Assembly (NCBI RefSeq): GCF_902830275.1
Contig: NZ_CADESW010000001.1
Span: 124,001-188,000 of the forward strand
Origin: Burkholderia stagnalis
GTDB taxonomy: Bacteria > Pseudomonadota > Gammaproteobacteria > Burkholderiales > Burkholderiaceae
DNA: 64,000 nt
Direction: 5' to 3'
In this document: piece after piece, positions 30,784 to 40,393 of the stretch
Numbering within the stretch: the stretch's first letter is position 1
Layout of the letters: each line of letters begins with the position of its first letter
The notes under the pieces: generated by a model
What the model was told of the DNA's origin: nothing
Database searches by the model: none
Seen by the model: only the letters and a program-made list of their open reading frames with translations
Position numbers and translations under genes: made by a program

Positions 30784-31163
30784 GTGTACAACTCCCCGTA
30801 GCGATCCGGCGTCAACCGCTCGCGCGTTCTCATTGAAAGAATGTCGAGCGCCGAATTATCGGGGATGCTTTATGACGGTCCGATGAACCTTAATCAAACG
30901 ATTATTTTGAAAATCGGAATGATTAATTGTCTGACGATAATCCTAAAGTTCTTTGAGCGGATGCCGTTAACTGTCGGCCCAGCCTCGCTGGGGAAGGCTT
31001 TTCGTGCAGGCCGAGCGATGCATGAGACGTATGCTGCGCGCGAATTATTTTTGATGATGCGCGCATTCGGATAATGCGTCGTCACAATGTAAAACGTTTG
31101 CGCATTATTGCCGAATGAATCCGGCTCAATCGGAATTTTTCTATTGAATTGCGAGCGCGCGCA
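30784..31163. other. AT-rich intergenic region holding a sigma-28-like promoter
   Basis: No credible gene. The region is far lower in GC than the genes on either side (for example 30880-30950 and 31070-31150). It must contain the promoter of the leftward chemosensory operon, which I could not assign, and it holds a close sigma-28 match pointing right. Confidence 0.6.
30944..30970 (+). promoter_or_regulatory. Sigma-28 (FliA)-type promoter match
   Basis: TAAAGTTC, then exactly 11 bases, then GCCGTTAA, compared with the flagellar/chemotaxis sigma-28 consensus TAAAGTTT-N11-GCCGATAA: 14 of 16 positions agree and the spacing is exact. It points right, away from the chemosensory operon and toward the 3' end of vapC (antisense). 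No gene of clear coding quality follows within 190 bases. Confidence 0.55.
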
Positions 31164-31565
31164 TTACGGCGCTGCCGCGTGCCAGTCTTCGACCTGCAGG
31201 CCGGCGACTCGCACGAACTCGCGCATGTTGTGTGTGATGAGCACCAACTGCCGGGCACGCGCCTGCCCGGCGATCAGCACGTCATAAGGGCCAATCGGCG
31301 TGCCGGCGGCCGCGAGCTGTGCGCGGATCTCGCCTGCATGCTGCGCGTCCTCCGCATCGAACGCGACCACCTCGAACTGCAGCGCCTCGACGCGCGCCAG
31401 ATTCGCGGCCGCCCGCTGACTTTTGTATGCACCGTCATAGAGTTCGTGCGCAACGATCGACGGCAGTCCGAAATCGGCGGGCTGATGGGTGCGCAAGCGC
31501 GCCAGCATCGCGGGCTCGCCCTTGAGGATGGCGATGATCGCGTTGGCATCCAGCAGGTATTTCAT
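31164..31565 (-). CDS. vapC: VapC-type PIN-domain toxin ribonuclease
   Basis: A 133-residue PIN-domain protein starting MKYLLDANAIIAILKG with the first acidic metal ligand at Asp6; further acidic residues follow in IVAHELYDGA and near TPIGPYDVLIAGQA. VapC toxins cut tRNA or rRNA when freed from VapB. The ATG overlaps the vapB stop codon (ATGA). The last residues lie next to an AT-rich intergenic region. Target RNA unknown. Confidence 0.92.
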   Translation of the reverse strand: MKYLLDANAIIAILKGEPAMLARLRTHQPADFGLPSIVAHELYDGAYKSQRAAANLARVEALQFEVVAFDAEDAQHAGEIRAQLAAAGTPIGPYDVLIAGQARARQLVLITHNMREFVRVAGLQVEDWHAAAP

Positions 31566-31804
31566 TCGAACAGATCCAGTCCGGGGCGATCCTGCTCGCC
31601 CGGTTGCGTGGTGGCCGCGGCCTCGAAATCGGCGTCGACCGGACCGATCAGCGGCGTCAACCATGTCCAATCCTGAGGGATGGGCTCCAGGATCACCGCG
31701 GCGCCGTGCCGCCGGATGCGAACCTCGGCGGTCTCGAAGCGGAAATCCTTCGGAAGCCGCACGGCCTGTGACCCGCCGTGCTTGAAGATCTTGGCGGTAT
31801 CCAT
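31562..31804 (-). CDS. vapB: VapB-type antitoxin
   Basis: An 80-residue AbrB/MazE-like DNA-binding antitoxin: KIFKHGGSQAVRLPKDFRFE is the swapped-hairpin DNA-binding core, and the acidic tail after about residue 50 (DADFEAAATTQPGEQDRPGLDLFE) should wrap and silence VapC. It is the first gene of the vapBC pair, directly behind a palindromic operator. Confidence 0.93.
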   Translation of the reverse strand: MDTAKIFKHGGSQAVRLPKDFRFETAEVRIRRHGAAVILEPIPQDWTWLTPLIGPVDADFEAAATTQPGEQDRPGLDLFE

Positions 31805-31817
31805 CTACGCCCCCTTT

Positions 31818-31838
31818 GTATCTACAATTTGTAGACAC
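31818..31838. promoter_or_regulatory. vapBC operator palindrome
   Basis: TCTACAA-T-TTGTAGA (31821-31835) is a perfect 15-bp inverted repeat, with partial symmetry out to 31818 and 31838. It ends about 14 bases before the vapB start, where VapB or the VapBC complex is expected to bind and repress the operon. Confidence 0.75.
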
Positions 31839-32016
31839 TCTAGCAGGGATGCCCGAGTCGACGCCGTCCGAACCGCGTGCGCCGGCACGGTAAGCAACGG
31901 CCTGCGCATCGAATATTGCCTCTCGCCAGGAAACAATCAAACTCAGCCAATCGCTATATCCCCCAAACGGAACACCCTAGACTGTAGCCTTCTCCCCGCT
32001 CCCGACATCCCCCGCC

Positions 32017-32697
32017 ATGACCGACGTCCTGCCCCTGACCGACGAACCCGCATCGGGCCTCGCCTACCGCCTGCGCCCGGCGACGCCGCGGCCGATCGCC
32101 CGGCTCCTGCTGCTGCACGGCGTGGGCGGCAACGAAACCAACCTGCTGAACGTCGCCGACGCGATCGATCCGCGTATCGAGATCGCCTTCGTGCGCGGCC
32201 CGCTCACGTTCGGCCCCGGGCAGCACGCATGGTTTCCGGTGAGGTTCGGCCCGCGCGGCCCGGAAATCGACGCGCAGCAAGCGGAAGCGAGCCGCGCGAA
32301 GCTGCTGGCAATGGTGCGCGCATTCCGCGCACTCGACGGCGCGGCCGCGTTGCCGACCGTGATCGCCGGCTTCAGCCAGGGCGGCATCATGAGCGCGAGC
32401 GTCGGCCTGACCTCGCCCGCCGACGTCGCCGCGTTCGCGGTGCTGTGCGGGCGCATCCTGCCCGAGATCGATCCGCTGATCGCGCCGCGCGATGCGCTCC
32501 GCACGCTGCATGCGCTGATCGCGCACGGCCGCCTCGACGACAAACTGCCCGTGTCGTGGGCCGAAACCGCCGACGCGAAGCTCGCCGCGCTCGGCGTCGC
32601 GCACGACACGCGGCTGTACCCGGCCGGGCACGCACTGACCGACGACATGATCGGCGACTTCAGCCGCTGGCTCGACGCGCGTGCCGGGCTGAACTAG
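32017..32697 (+). CDS. Carboxylesterase/phospholipase-type alpha/beta hydrolase
   Basis: A 226-residue serine hydrolase of the YpfH / carboxylesterase 2 group. The oxyanion region LLLHGVGGNETN, nucleophile motif GFSQGG (Ser120), an acidic residue near GRLDDKLP and the late histidine in YPAGHALTDD form the expected triad. No signal peptide, so cytoplasmic. Substrate is probably a small acyl ester. It converges on the amino-acid permease gene and seems to be a single-gene unit. Confidence 0.88.
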   Translation: MTDVLPLTDEPASGLAYRLRPATPRPIARLLLLHGVGGNETNLLNVADAIDPRIEIAFVRGPLTFGPGQHAWFPVRFGPRGPEIDAQQAEASRAKLLAMVRAFRALDGAAALPTVIAGFSQGGIMSASVGLTSPADVAAFAVLCGRILPEIDPLIAPRDALRTLHALIAHGRLDDKLPVSWAETADAKLAALGVAHDTRLYPAGHALTDDMIGDFSRWLDARAGLN

Positions 32698-32736
32698 CCG
32701 CGAAGCAAACACGCGCCCGGCGCGGGCAGCCCGGCG

Positions 32737-34245
32737 TCACGCGTTGTTCGGGCGCTCCGCGAGGCCACCGCTCCCGGCGGCCCGTGCCCGCGCCCGCGCA
32801 TCGCCGAGCTTCACGAGCACCCAGCCGACCGTCAGCGCGAGCGCGATGAGCGGAATCGTCGCGATGGTCCACGTGCCGCCCGGATAGTCGAACGCCATCA
32901 ATACCAGCACGCCGAGCAGGAACGCGAGCGTGAGCCAGGACGTGAACGGCGCGCCGGGCATCCGGAACGCGACGTCGTTCAGCTCGCCGCGCGCGACCTT
33001 GCGGCGGAACAGGATCTGGCACATCACGATGAAGCCCCACGTCGCGATGATGCCGAGCGACGCCATGTTCAGCACGATCTCGAACGCCTGCGCCGGCACG
33101 AGGTAGTTCAGCGGCACGCCGATCGCGTTGATCGCGACCGTGATCAGGATCCCGCCGTACGGCACGCCGCGTGCGTTCATGCGCGCCATGAAGCGCGGCG
33201 CGGAGCCGCCCATCGCCAGCGAACGCAGCACGCGCCCCGTCGAATACAGCCCGGAATTCAGGCTCGACAGCGCCGCCGTGAGCACCACGACGTTCATCAC
33301 GGTGCCGACGTACGGCACGCCCAGCTTGCCGAAGAAGGTCACGAACGGGCTTTCGTGCGCGCTGTACGCGGTCCACGGCAGCAGCGTGATCAGCAGCAGC
33401 ACCGAGCCCACGTAGAACAGCGCAATGCGCCACATCACGCTGTTGATCGCCTTCGGCAACACCTTGCGCGCATCGGCGGTTTCGCCGGCCGCGACCCCGA
33501 CGAGCTCGATGCTCGCATACGCGAACACGACGCCCTGCACGATCAGCACCGCGGGCAGCACGCCGTGCGGAAAGATCCCGCCGCTTTCGGCGATCAGGTG
33601 CAGCCCCGGCATGTGCCCGCCGACCGGATGGCCGCTCGCGAGGAACAGGCTGCCGACCAGCAGGAACACGCTCAGCGCGCCCACCTTGACGAGCGAGAAC
33701 CAGAACTCCATCTCGCCGAACACCTTCACGCCGATCATGTTCATCGTCGACACGATCGCGAGCGCGCCGAGCGCGAACACCCATTGCGGCACGTCCGAGA
33801 ACACGGCCCAGTACTTCATGTAGATCGCGACCGCGGTGATGTCGACGATGCCGGTGGTCGCCCAGTTCAGGTAGTACATCCAGCCGGCGACGAACGACGC
33901 CCGCTCGCCCATGAACTCCCGCGCGTACGACACGAAGCTGCCGCTGGTCGGGCGGTGCATCACGAGCTCGCCGAGCGCGCGCATGATCAGGAAGGCGAAC
34001 ACGCCGCACACGAGGTACACGAGCGCCAGCGCGGGCCCCGCGTGCTGCAGGCGGCCGCCGGCGCCGAGGAACAGCCCCGTGCCGATCGCGCCGCCCATCG
34101 CGATCATCTGCACGTGCCTGGGTTTCAGTTGCTTCGCATAGCCGGTTTCGTGCGACGCGAACAGCGCGTCCCGGTCGGCGTGATGCGGGTGACGAGGATC
34201 GGCGCCGCCGGCCGTGTCGGCCGGGCGCTCGCTGGCGTGCTTCAT
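32737..34245 (-). CDS. ansP: Amino acid permease, probably L-asparagine
   Basis: A 502-residue APC-superfamily permease with 12 predicted helices. The first helix region reads [24 protein letters not shown] and the motif SYAREFMG follows, as in the AnsP/GabP/CycA group. The overall match to asparagine permease and the position between asparagine/aspartate enzymes favour asparagine uptake. It follows aspA by 72 bases on the same strand, so both are likely one transcript. Related permeases carry other amino acids, so the substrate is inferred. Confidence 0.85.
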   Translation of the reverse strand: MKHASERPADTAGGADPRHPHHADRDALFASHETGYAKQLKPRHVQMIAMGGAIGTGLFLGAGGRLQHAGPALALVYLVCGVFAFLIMRALGELVMHRPTSGSFVSYAREFMGERASFVAGWMYYLNWATTGIVDITAVAIYMKYWAVFSDVPQWVFALGALAIVSTMNMIGVKVFGEMEFWFSLVKVGALSVFLLVGSLFLASGHPVGGHMPGLHLIAESGGIFPHGVLPAVLIVQGVVFAYASIELVGVAAGETADARKVLPKAINSVMWRIALFYVGSVLLLITLLPWTAYSAHESPFVTFFGKLGVPYVGTVMNVVVLTAALSSLNSGLYSTGRVLRSLAMGGSAPRFMARMNARGVPYGGILITVAINAIGVPLNYLVPAQAFEIVLNMASLGIIATWGFIVMCQILFRRKVARGELNDVAFRMPGAPFTSWLTLAFLLGVLVLMAFDYPGGTWTIATIPLIALALTVGWVLVKLGDARARARAAGSGGLAERPNNA

Positions 34246-34317
34246 GAGGTGTCTCCGATGTGATTGGATGTGCCGCGCGCCGGTGGCGGCGCGGCCGCGG
34301 GCTCAGGGGCGCCGCAT

Positions 34318-35724
34318 TCAGTAGACGCGCGGCTGGACCAGCGCTTCGGGCCGCAGCGCCTCGTCGAGCTGCGCCTCGGTCATCAGCGCGCGGCCGAGCA
34401 CGATCTCGCGGATGGTCTTGCCGCTTGCGTGCGCCTCGGCGGCCACCGACGTCGCGCTCTTGTAGCCGATGTACGGATTGAGCGCGGTGGCGAGCGCGAC
34501 CGAGCGCTCCATCGTGTCGCGCAGGCGCTCGGGGTTCGCGGTGATGCCCTTCACGCACTTGTCGGCGAGCGTCGTGCACGCGGCCGTCAGGTGGCCGAAG
34601 CTGCGGAACAGCGCGCTCGCGATCACCGGCTCGAATGCGTTGAGCTGAAGCTGGCCGGCCTCGGCGGCGAAGGTCACCGTCAGGTCGTTGCCGAACACTT
34701 CGAACGCGACCTGGTTGACCACCTCCGGAATCACCGGATTCACCTTGCCGGGCATGATCGACGAGCCGGCCTGCATCGGCGGCAGGTTGATCTCGCCGAA
34801 GCCGGCACGCGGGCCGCTCGACAGCAGCCGCAAGTCGTTGCAGGTCTTCGACAGCTTCACCGCGATCCGCTTGAGCACGCCCGAGATCTGCACGAATGCG
34901 CCGCAATCCTGCGTCGCCTCGATCAGGTTCGGCGCCGTGCTCAGGTCGAGGCCGGTGATGCGGCGCAGCGCCGCGAGCGCCTTGGCCGCGTAATCCGGAT
35001 GCGCGGTGATGCCCGTGCCGATCGCGGTCGCGCCCAGGTTGATCTCGCGGATCAGCGCGCTCGCCTCCTGCAGGCGCGCGATGTCTTCCGTCAGCATCAC
35101 CGCGTAGGTGGAGAATTCCTGGCCGAGCGTCATCGGCACCGCGTCCTGCAGCTGCGTGCGGCCGAGCTTCAGCATGCCCGCGAAGGCCTCGGCCTTTTCG
35201 CCGAACGCGTCGCGCAGCCGGACCATCGCCTCGAGCAGGTGCTCGATCGCGAAGCAGGTCGCGACCCGGATCGCGGTCGGATAGACGTCGTTGGTGCTCT
35301 GCGCGAGATTGACGTGCTCGTTCGGGTGCAGGTACGCATACTCGCCGCGCGCATGGCCCATGAGCTCCAGCGCGCGATTGCAGATCACCTCGTTCGCGTT
35401 CATGTTGGTCGACGTGCCCGCGCCGCCCTGGATGATGTCGACGACGAACTGGTCGTGCAGATGGCCTTCGCGGATCTCGACGCAGGCGGCCGCGATCGCG
35501 TCCCGGTACGACTGCGGCAGCAGCCCGAGTTCGCAGTTGGCGTCGGCTGCCGCTTCCTTCACGGCCGCCAGCGCGATGATCAGGTACGGGAACGACGCGA
35601 TGCTGCGGCCTGAAATATCGAAGTTCTCTTTCGCGCGCAGCGTATGGACGCCGTAGTACGCGCTCGCCGGAATATTTCGTTTGCCTAAAAGATCGGTCTC
35701 GACGCGGAAATCGCTGCCTGCCAT
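34318..35724 (-). CDS. aspA: Aspartate ammonia-lyase
   Basis: A 468-residue member of the fumarase/aspartase superfamily. GTSTNMNANEV (103-113), HVNLAQSTNDVYPT (137-150) and the flexible signature loop GSSIMPGKVNP (320-330) with catalytic Ser321 are present. The length and the THxD-type region match aspartase rather than fumarase C. It splits L-aspartate to fumarate and ammonia. With the permease and an asparaginase nearby it completes a route from asparagine to the TCA cycle. A LysR gene is divergent. Confidence 0.93.
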   Translation of the reverse strand: MAGSDFRVETDLLGKRNIPASAYYGVHTLRAKENFDISGRSIASFPYLIIALAAVKEAAADANCELGLLPQSYRDAIAAACVEIREGHLHDQFVVDIIQGGAGTSTNMNANEVICNRALELMGHARGEYAYLHPNEHVNLAQSTNDVYPTAIRVATCFAIEHLLEAMVRLRDAFGEKAEAFAGMLKLGRTQLQDAVPMTLGQEFSTYAVMLTEDIARLQEASALIREINLGATAIGTGITAHPDYAAKALAALRRITGLDLSTAPNLIEATQDCGAFVQISGVLKRIAVKLSKTCNDLRLLSSGPRAGFGEINLPPMQAGSSIMPGKVNPVIPEVVNQVAFEVFGNDLTVTFAAEAGQLQLNAFEPVIASALFRSFGHLTAACTTLADKCVKGITANPERLRDTMERSVALATALNPYIGYKSATSVAAEAHASGKTIREIVLGRALMTEAQLDEALRPEALVQPRVY

Positions 35725-35933
35725 CGTGTCTCTCCAGATGTGTCTCGGATGTGTATCGTGACGCCGGGCCGGCCGGCGTCAGAAGGGCCCTCGGTGCATG
35801 CGTCGCGTTGCGGAACCGGTCTTCGCCGGCCTGCCGCCCGCGCAGCGCGTTCGCATTCTATGCCTTTGCAAAAACATGCTCCTTTCTTTATTATCGAAAG
35901 CGGTTTTGCGTCGGATGCAACAGCGAGGAACGG

Positions 35934-36908
35934 ATGAGCAAGCGGCCGAGAGAAGTAGGCGTCGATCACCTGGGCGCGATGCGCGCGTTCGTGCGGGTCG
36001 TCGAAACGGGGAGTTTTTCTGCCGTCGCGAAGGAAATGCACGTGTCGACGTCCACCGTCGCGCGCAAGGTGTCGGCGATCGAGGATGCGCTCGGCGTGCC
36101 GCTGCTGCACCGCTCCACGCACAGCGTGACGCTGACCGAAGCGGGCGCCATCTATCTCGAACGGGCCGTCACGCTGATCGCGGATCTCGACGACACGCTG
36201 CGCGTCGTCGCCGAGCTGAACGCGCGGCCGAGCGGGCCGCTCAAGCTCACCGCGCCGGTGGCGTTCGGCCGGCGCCATCTCGCGCCGCTGATCGCGCCGT
36301 TTCTCGCGCGCTACCCGACGATCCAGCTCGATGTCCGGCTGACCGACAACCACAACGACCTCGTCGCCGGCGGCTTCGATCTCGACATCCACGAAGGCGA
36401 GAACTACCTCGACAACCTGGTCGTGCAGAAGCTGTCGCGCAACGACAGCATCCTGTGCGCGGCGCCCGCGTATCTCGATCGCCACGGCCGCCCGGCCGAG
36501 CCGCGCGCGCTCGCGCATCACAATTGCCTGCGCTACGTCCACCCGGAAGGCGACCCGCGCTGGGAACTGACCGACGGCGACGCGCGGCACAGCCTGCTGC
36601 CGGCCGGCAACCTGGTCACGGACCACTCGGAACTGCTGCTCGAGGCGACCACCGCCGGGCTCGGCATCGCCGAGTTCGAAATCTGGCTGGTGCGGGACAA
36701 GCTGGCGAGCGGCCAGCTCGAGGTCGTGCTGCCGCGCTATCGGCTGCAGAACAAGCTGACCGGCGAGTTCATCTACATGGCGTATCTGGCGAACCGGCGC
36801 AGCTCGGCGAAACTGCGGGTGCTGCGGGATTTCCTGGCGGAGCACCTCGCCCATATCGGCGAGCTGTCCGAAGCGGAACTGCGGAAGATTCGCGGCGGCC
36901 GACGCTGA
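35934..36908 (+). CDS. LysR-family regulator
   Basis: A 324-residue LysR protein. The start at 35934 follows GAGGAA. The helix-turn-helix covers about 10-68 (DHLGAMRAFVRVVETGSFSAVAKEMHVSTSTVARKVSAIE in parts), and the effector domain is of the CrgA/AaeR-like group. It lies between divergent aspA and convergent asparaginase, so it is the likely regulator of asparagine/aspartate use; the effector may be one of these amino acids. Confidence 0.9.
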   Translation: MSKRPREVGVDHLGAMRAFVRVVETGSFSAVAKEMHVSTSTVARKVSAIEDALGVPLLHRSTHSVTLTEAGAIYLERAVTLIADLDDTLRVVAELNARPSGPLKLTAPVAFGRRHLAPLIAPFLARYPTIQLDVRLTDNHNDLVAGGFDLDIHEGENYLDNLVVQKLSRNDSILCAAPAYLDRHGRPAEPRALAHHNCLRYVHPEGDPRWELTDGDARHSLLPAGNLVTDHSELLLEATTAGLGIAEFEIWLVRDKLASGQLEVVLPRYRLQNKLTGEFIYMAYLANRRSSAKLRVLRDFLAEHLAHIGELSEAELRKIRGGRR

Positions 36909-36950
36909 GCGCCGTCGGTCCGCCGCGCGGCGGGTTGTGCGCGCGGCCGG

Positions 36951-38018
36951 TCAGGCCGGCAGCAGTTCGAACGGGAACGTCGCGCGGCCGACCTCGACGC
37001 CCTGCGTGTTCAGCATCCGCGGCCGATGGAACGCCGCCAGTTGCCCGCGCTGCTCCACCGTGCCGATCCGCAGCCGTTCGAGGATTTCGCTGACGAGCAT
37101 GTACAGCACGTCGGTATTGCCGTCCTCGACCTTGACCGAAATGCCCAGCGCGCCGACGGCGCCGAGGCGCCGGGTCTGTTCGGACGCGCGCACGCCGATC
37201 CCGTAGCACGCATCCGCGCCGACCTTGCCGACCACCTGCCCGCCGAACGCCCGCATCAGCACGGTGCAATAGCGGCCGTCGCCGGCGACGAGCTCCGGAT
37301 GGCGCGTCATCGCGTGATGGAGCCGCGCGAGCGCGCGAACCCGGTCGGTGTGCTCACTGTCGCCACCGGCTTGCACCGCATCCGCGCCATCGGCAAGCCC
37401 GGCATAGATGCGCGCCAGGCGATCGAGCGGGAAAGCCGGCGTCGGCAGGTTGCAGCCGTCGATCCCCCACTCGACTTCGTCGTCGCGCAGGCCGCACGCC
37501 TCGGCAACGACCCGCATCACCTGCACCTGCATCGGATGGGCCGGCAGATGGTAGTCGGCGATCGCGGCGCCGATCGCCTGTGCGCCCGCCAGCATCCCGA
37601 CGTGCTTGCCCGAGCAGTTGCTGCATACGCCGGTCGGATTGAAATCGCGCTTGATCCACGACCGCAGCACCGCGTCGGACAACGGCGCGTGCCCGCCGCA
37701 GCGGAGGTCCGATTCCTGCACGCGCACCTTGGCGAGCATCGCGCGCGTGCGCTCGATGTGCCGCTCCTCGCTGCTGTGCGACGCGCACATCAGCGCCACG
37801 TCCGCCTCGTCGAAGCCGAACCGGTCGGGGCCGCCCGTCTCGAGCACGGCCAGCGCCTGCGCGGGCTTGGCCGCCGATCGCGCGAGCGTCATGCGCCGCG
37901 GGTCGCCCAGCCGGTACAGCAGCCTGCCCCGCGCATCCACCACCGCGGCGTGGGCGACGTGCGTATTCTCGATCGCGTTGCCACGGTACGTGACGACGGC
38001 TGCGCCATTCGTTCTCAT
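36951..38018 (-). CDS. L-asparaginase, Rhizobium etli ReAV type
   Basis: A 355-residue class 3 asparaginase, unrelated in fold to E. coli AnsA/AnsB. The residues known from R. etli ReAV fall at the same numbers here: Ser48 and Lys51 in ARSAAKPAQ, Ser80 in CASHSSEE, and the zinc-site residues Cys135 and Lys138 in NCSGKH and Cys189 in DGCNLP. It hydrolyses L-asparagine to aspartate and ammonia. It lies two genes from aspartase and the permease, converging on the LysR gene. The start gives the family's usual N-terminus. Confidence 0.92.
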   Translation of the reverse strand: MRTNGAAVVTYRGNAIENTHVAHAAVVDARGRLLYRLGDPRRMTLARSAAKPAQALAVLETGGPDRFGFDEADVALMCASHSSEERHIERTRAMLAKVRVQESDLRCGGHAPLSDAVLRSWIKRDFNPTGVCSNCSGKHVGMLAGAQAIGAAIADYHLPAHPMQVQVMRVVAEACGLRDDEVEWGIDGCNLPTPAFPLDRLARIYAGLADGADAVQAGGDSEHTDRVRALARLHHAMTRHPELVAGDGRYCTVLMRAFGGQVVGKVGADACYGIGVRASEQTRRLGAVGALGISVKVEDGNTDVLYMLVSEILERLRIGTVEQRGQLAAFHRPRMLNTQGVEVGRATFPFELLPA

Positions 38019-38271
38019 TCTCTCCCTGTCTCCATGCTCGGGGCCACATCATCGGGCCGGGTCAAACCGGAGGGGAAGTGTATCGAGTCGGCCCCGCGTT
38101 GCGCGGCGCCGCGGATGGAAAGCGGTGTTGCGCGCGGCGCAAAGGCAAATCAGTGATGCCGGCGAGACCTTCATCGACCTCCACGCGCCGCCCGGTTTGA
38201 TCGAACTCGCCGGGTGGGCGGTGCATCCCGCCGCCAGCGCGCATGACCTTGCCGGCAACGGGTTTCGCGCA

Positions 38272-39294
38272 TCAAGCCTCCAGCGCCAGCGTCGCGAACG
38301 TCGCGAGCCAGTGCTCGCCCATATAGTCGCCCGCCACATGCGCAAGCGCGCTGTCCAGATGCCGGCCGGCCGCATCGAGCAGTTTCGCGCGGCGTGCATC
38401 GCCTTCCGGCAGCGCGCCGGCAAGCGAGCGCTGGCACCACGCACGGCTCAGGTTCAGCCCGTCCAGATGCGCGATCTTGCCGTCGCTGCGGTCGCTCACC
38501 GTCGCCGGCTCGAACAGCGTCGCGGGCTCGCCTCGCGCGAGATCGGGCAGGAAACGCGCGAACCAGCCGTCGAATTCGGCGGCCGGCAGCACGCGCCGCA
38601 TCAGCTCGGCCTCCATCAGCGCGGGCGACAGGAATTCATCGCCCGACGGCTCCCACGCCTGGCACGCGGCGTCATTCAGATGCCAGCGCCGCGCGGTATC
38701 GGCGATCAGCGCGGCCAGCCCGTCGCGCCGCGTTTCCCGCGCGAAATCGAGGGCCAGCGCGAGCGCGAACGCGGTGTTGAAATGCGCGCCGACGCGCAGC
38801 GGATAGGTCGCCTTCGGCAGGAAGGTCTCGAAGCGCGCGACGAACAGGTCGGTGAGCGGCGCGAACGTCTTCGCCCAGCGCGCGGCCTGCGGCAGCGTGC
38901 CGTTCAGCGCAAGCCGCTCGAGCTGCGCCGCGAGCGCGAGCAGCCAGGCCCAGCCGTACGGCCGCTCGAAGCCGCTGTTGTGCGGCAGCGCGAGATACGC
39001 GCGCTCGCCGGCGACATTCGCGTCGGTGACGTGCGCGTCGACCACCGCGACGATGCGCGCCGCCTCCGGCAACGACGGGAAGCGTTCGAGCAGATGCAGC
39101 ACGAGCCAGTAGCCGTGCACGCACGAATGCCAGTCGTAGCTGCCGTAGAAGATCGGGTGCAGCGCGCGCGGCCCCTGGATGTCCTGCGGGCCGGCAAGCG
39201 AATGCGTGAGCCGGTTCGGGTATTCGCGCGTCAGGTGCGCGAGCGCGAGCGACGCGAATTTCGACGCGATGTCGGGTGTGAGTCGGGCGGTCAT
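38272..39294 (-). CDS. DUF2891-like cytoplasmic protein
   Basis: A 340-residue protein rich in helices, with repeats of aromatic/His motifs such as FYGSYDWHSCVHGYWLVLHLL, LPHNSGFERPYGWAWLLAL, RVGAHFNTAFALALALDFAR and DGLNLSRAWCQRS. The pattern suggests an (alpha/alpha)6-like barrel and corresponds to the DUF2891 family as I recall it. The start at 39294 follows AGAGGC. No known function; conserved His, Trp and Glu in the barrel core could form an active site, perhaps on a sugar. No operon partner. Confidence 0.72.
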   Translation of the reverse strand: MTARLTPDIASKFASLALAHLTREYPNRLTHSLAGPQDIQGPRALHPIFYGSYDWHSCVHGYWLVLHLLERFPSLPEAARIVAVVDAHVTDANVAGERAYLALPHNSGFERPYGWAWLLALAAQLERLALNGTLPQAARWAKTFAPLTDLFVARFETFLPKATYPLRVGAHFNTAFALALALDFARETRRDGLAALIADTARRWHLNDAACQAWEPSGDEFLSPALMEAELMRRVLPAAEFDGWFARFLPDLARGEPATLFEPATVSDRSDGKIAHLDGLNLSRAWCQRSLAGALPEGDARRAKLLDAAGRHLDSALAHVAGDYMGEHWLATFATLALEA

Positions 39295-39585
39295 GAGCCT
39301 CTCTTCAAGTCGTCGGTAACGGAGCGCGAACACGGGCATCGGCCGCGCGCCGGCTGAAAGGAGCAGGCGCGCGGCCGGCACGACGCAGAGGTTCGCGGCC
39401 ATCGGCGGCATCAGCGTACCGCAGAAGCCCGTCCGGCATCCCGGTCGCGCCTTGACGCGCACGATGACGGCCGCCGTTTCGTCGGACGAATCGGCGCGGG
39501 CGGGCTTGCCGGCGCCCGCCCGCATGGCGGCGCCCCCGCGCAGCAACTACACTGAAAGGCATCCGCAACACACGGGAGAGCCGCC

Positions 39586-39810
39586 ATGATTGACGTATTC
39601 GAGACCATCGGCAGCCGCGCGTTCTCCGCTCACCTGGCGAAGGACGGCATGGTCACGCTGATGGAACAGCGACACGAAGTCGACCGCGTGACGCTCGCCA
39701 CCGCCTATGCCGCGCTCGTCGAGGACGTCGAGCAGGAACAGGACCTGCGCGAAGCGACGGTCGAAGGCATGATGCGGGCGCTGATCCAGGGGTATGCGCG
39801 CAGCCACTGA
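39586..39810 (+). CDS. Small protein of unknown function
   Basis: A 74-residue acidic, helical protein (MIDVFETIGSRAFSAHLAKD at the start, many Glu and Asp afterwards). A good GGGAGAG ribosome site lies eight bases before the ATG. Codon use matches neighbouring genes. I do not recognise a family. It stands alone between divergent or unrelated neighbours. Confidence 0.6.
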   Translation: MIDVFETIGSRAFSAHLAKDGMVTLMEQRHEVDRVTLATAYAALVEDVEQEQDLREATVEGMMRALIQGYARSH

Positions 39811-40393
39811 GCCGCGCCCGTGCCTGGATGCGTTTGCCTGAACCTGCTTCACCCGTGACCGCGGCGCGCGTCGGCGCAGGCTGACGCGCCGCCCCTCCCG
39901 TCCCGCTTCCCCATCGCGCTTCCCCGCGCCATTCCGGCCGCGCGGAACACCACGTCGACCGCCGCGTAAATCTGCGCTTCGACCCAGCGTTTTTCACGGT
40001 GCGCCCGACCGGAAAATCGATATCCGCCCGTCGTCGCGCACACGCCCGCTTTTCAATCCGGTTTCAAAAGATTTGCGATCGCCGTTCGAATCCGCGCGCG
40101 ATCGCGGCGCGCTGCCGATCCGTCGCGGCCGCCCGGCCGGCGGCGTCGCCGGGCATGCGATTTTCGACAGGCGGCGGCCCATTGACCTATCTTTAATAGG
40201 ATGAAAAAAGCGCGGCGCAATGCGCAGAAAATTCGATTGCCGGCGAACGCGCCCCATGACAGCATGCGGGGCGTCGGCAACCGGGCAGAACCGGCGCCAT
40301 CCGGCCGTTCGGCGGGGTCCGGGATCGCCCCGTTTCATGCCGCATGCCGCTCCGCCGGACCCAACCACGACCCACGCTCTCCGGGAGACTGAC
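39811..40393. other. 583-base region upstream of the wsp operon
   Basis: No gene with clear coding character. A small inverted repeat CCTAT-CTTTA-ATAGG lies at 40186-40200 beside TTGACC at 40182, in a locally AT-rich patch that may hold the wsp promoter. A 63-codon frame from 40201 to 40392 ends just before wspA, but its composition and lack of a convincing ribosome site make it doubtful. Confidence 0.5.

Noticed and set aside
30841..31074. 77-codon + strand frame in the AT-rich gap
   Set aside because: No ribosome site, starts upstream of the promoter match and shows no family features; composition reflects the local AT-rich DNA.
40201..40392. 63-codon frame ending just before wspA
   Set aside because: Weak ribosome site and untypical composition. 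It remains only a possible leader.
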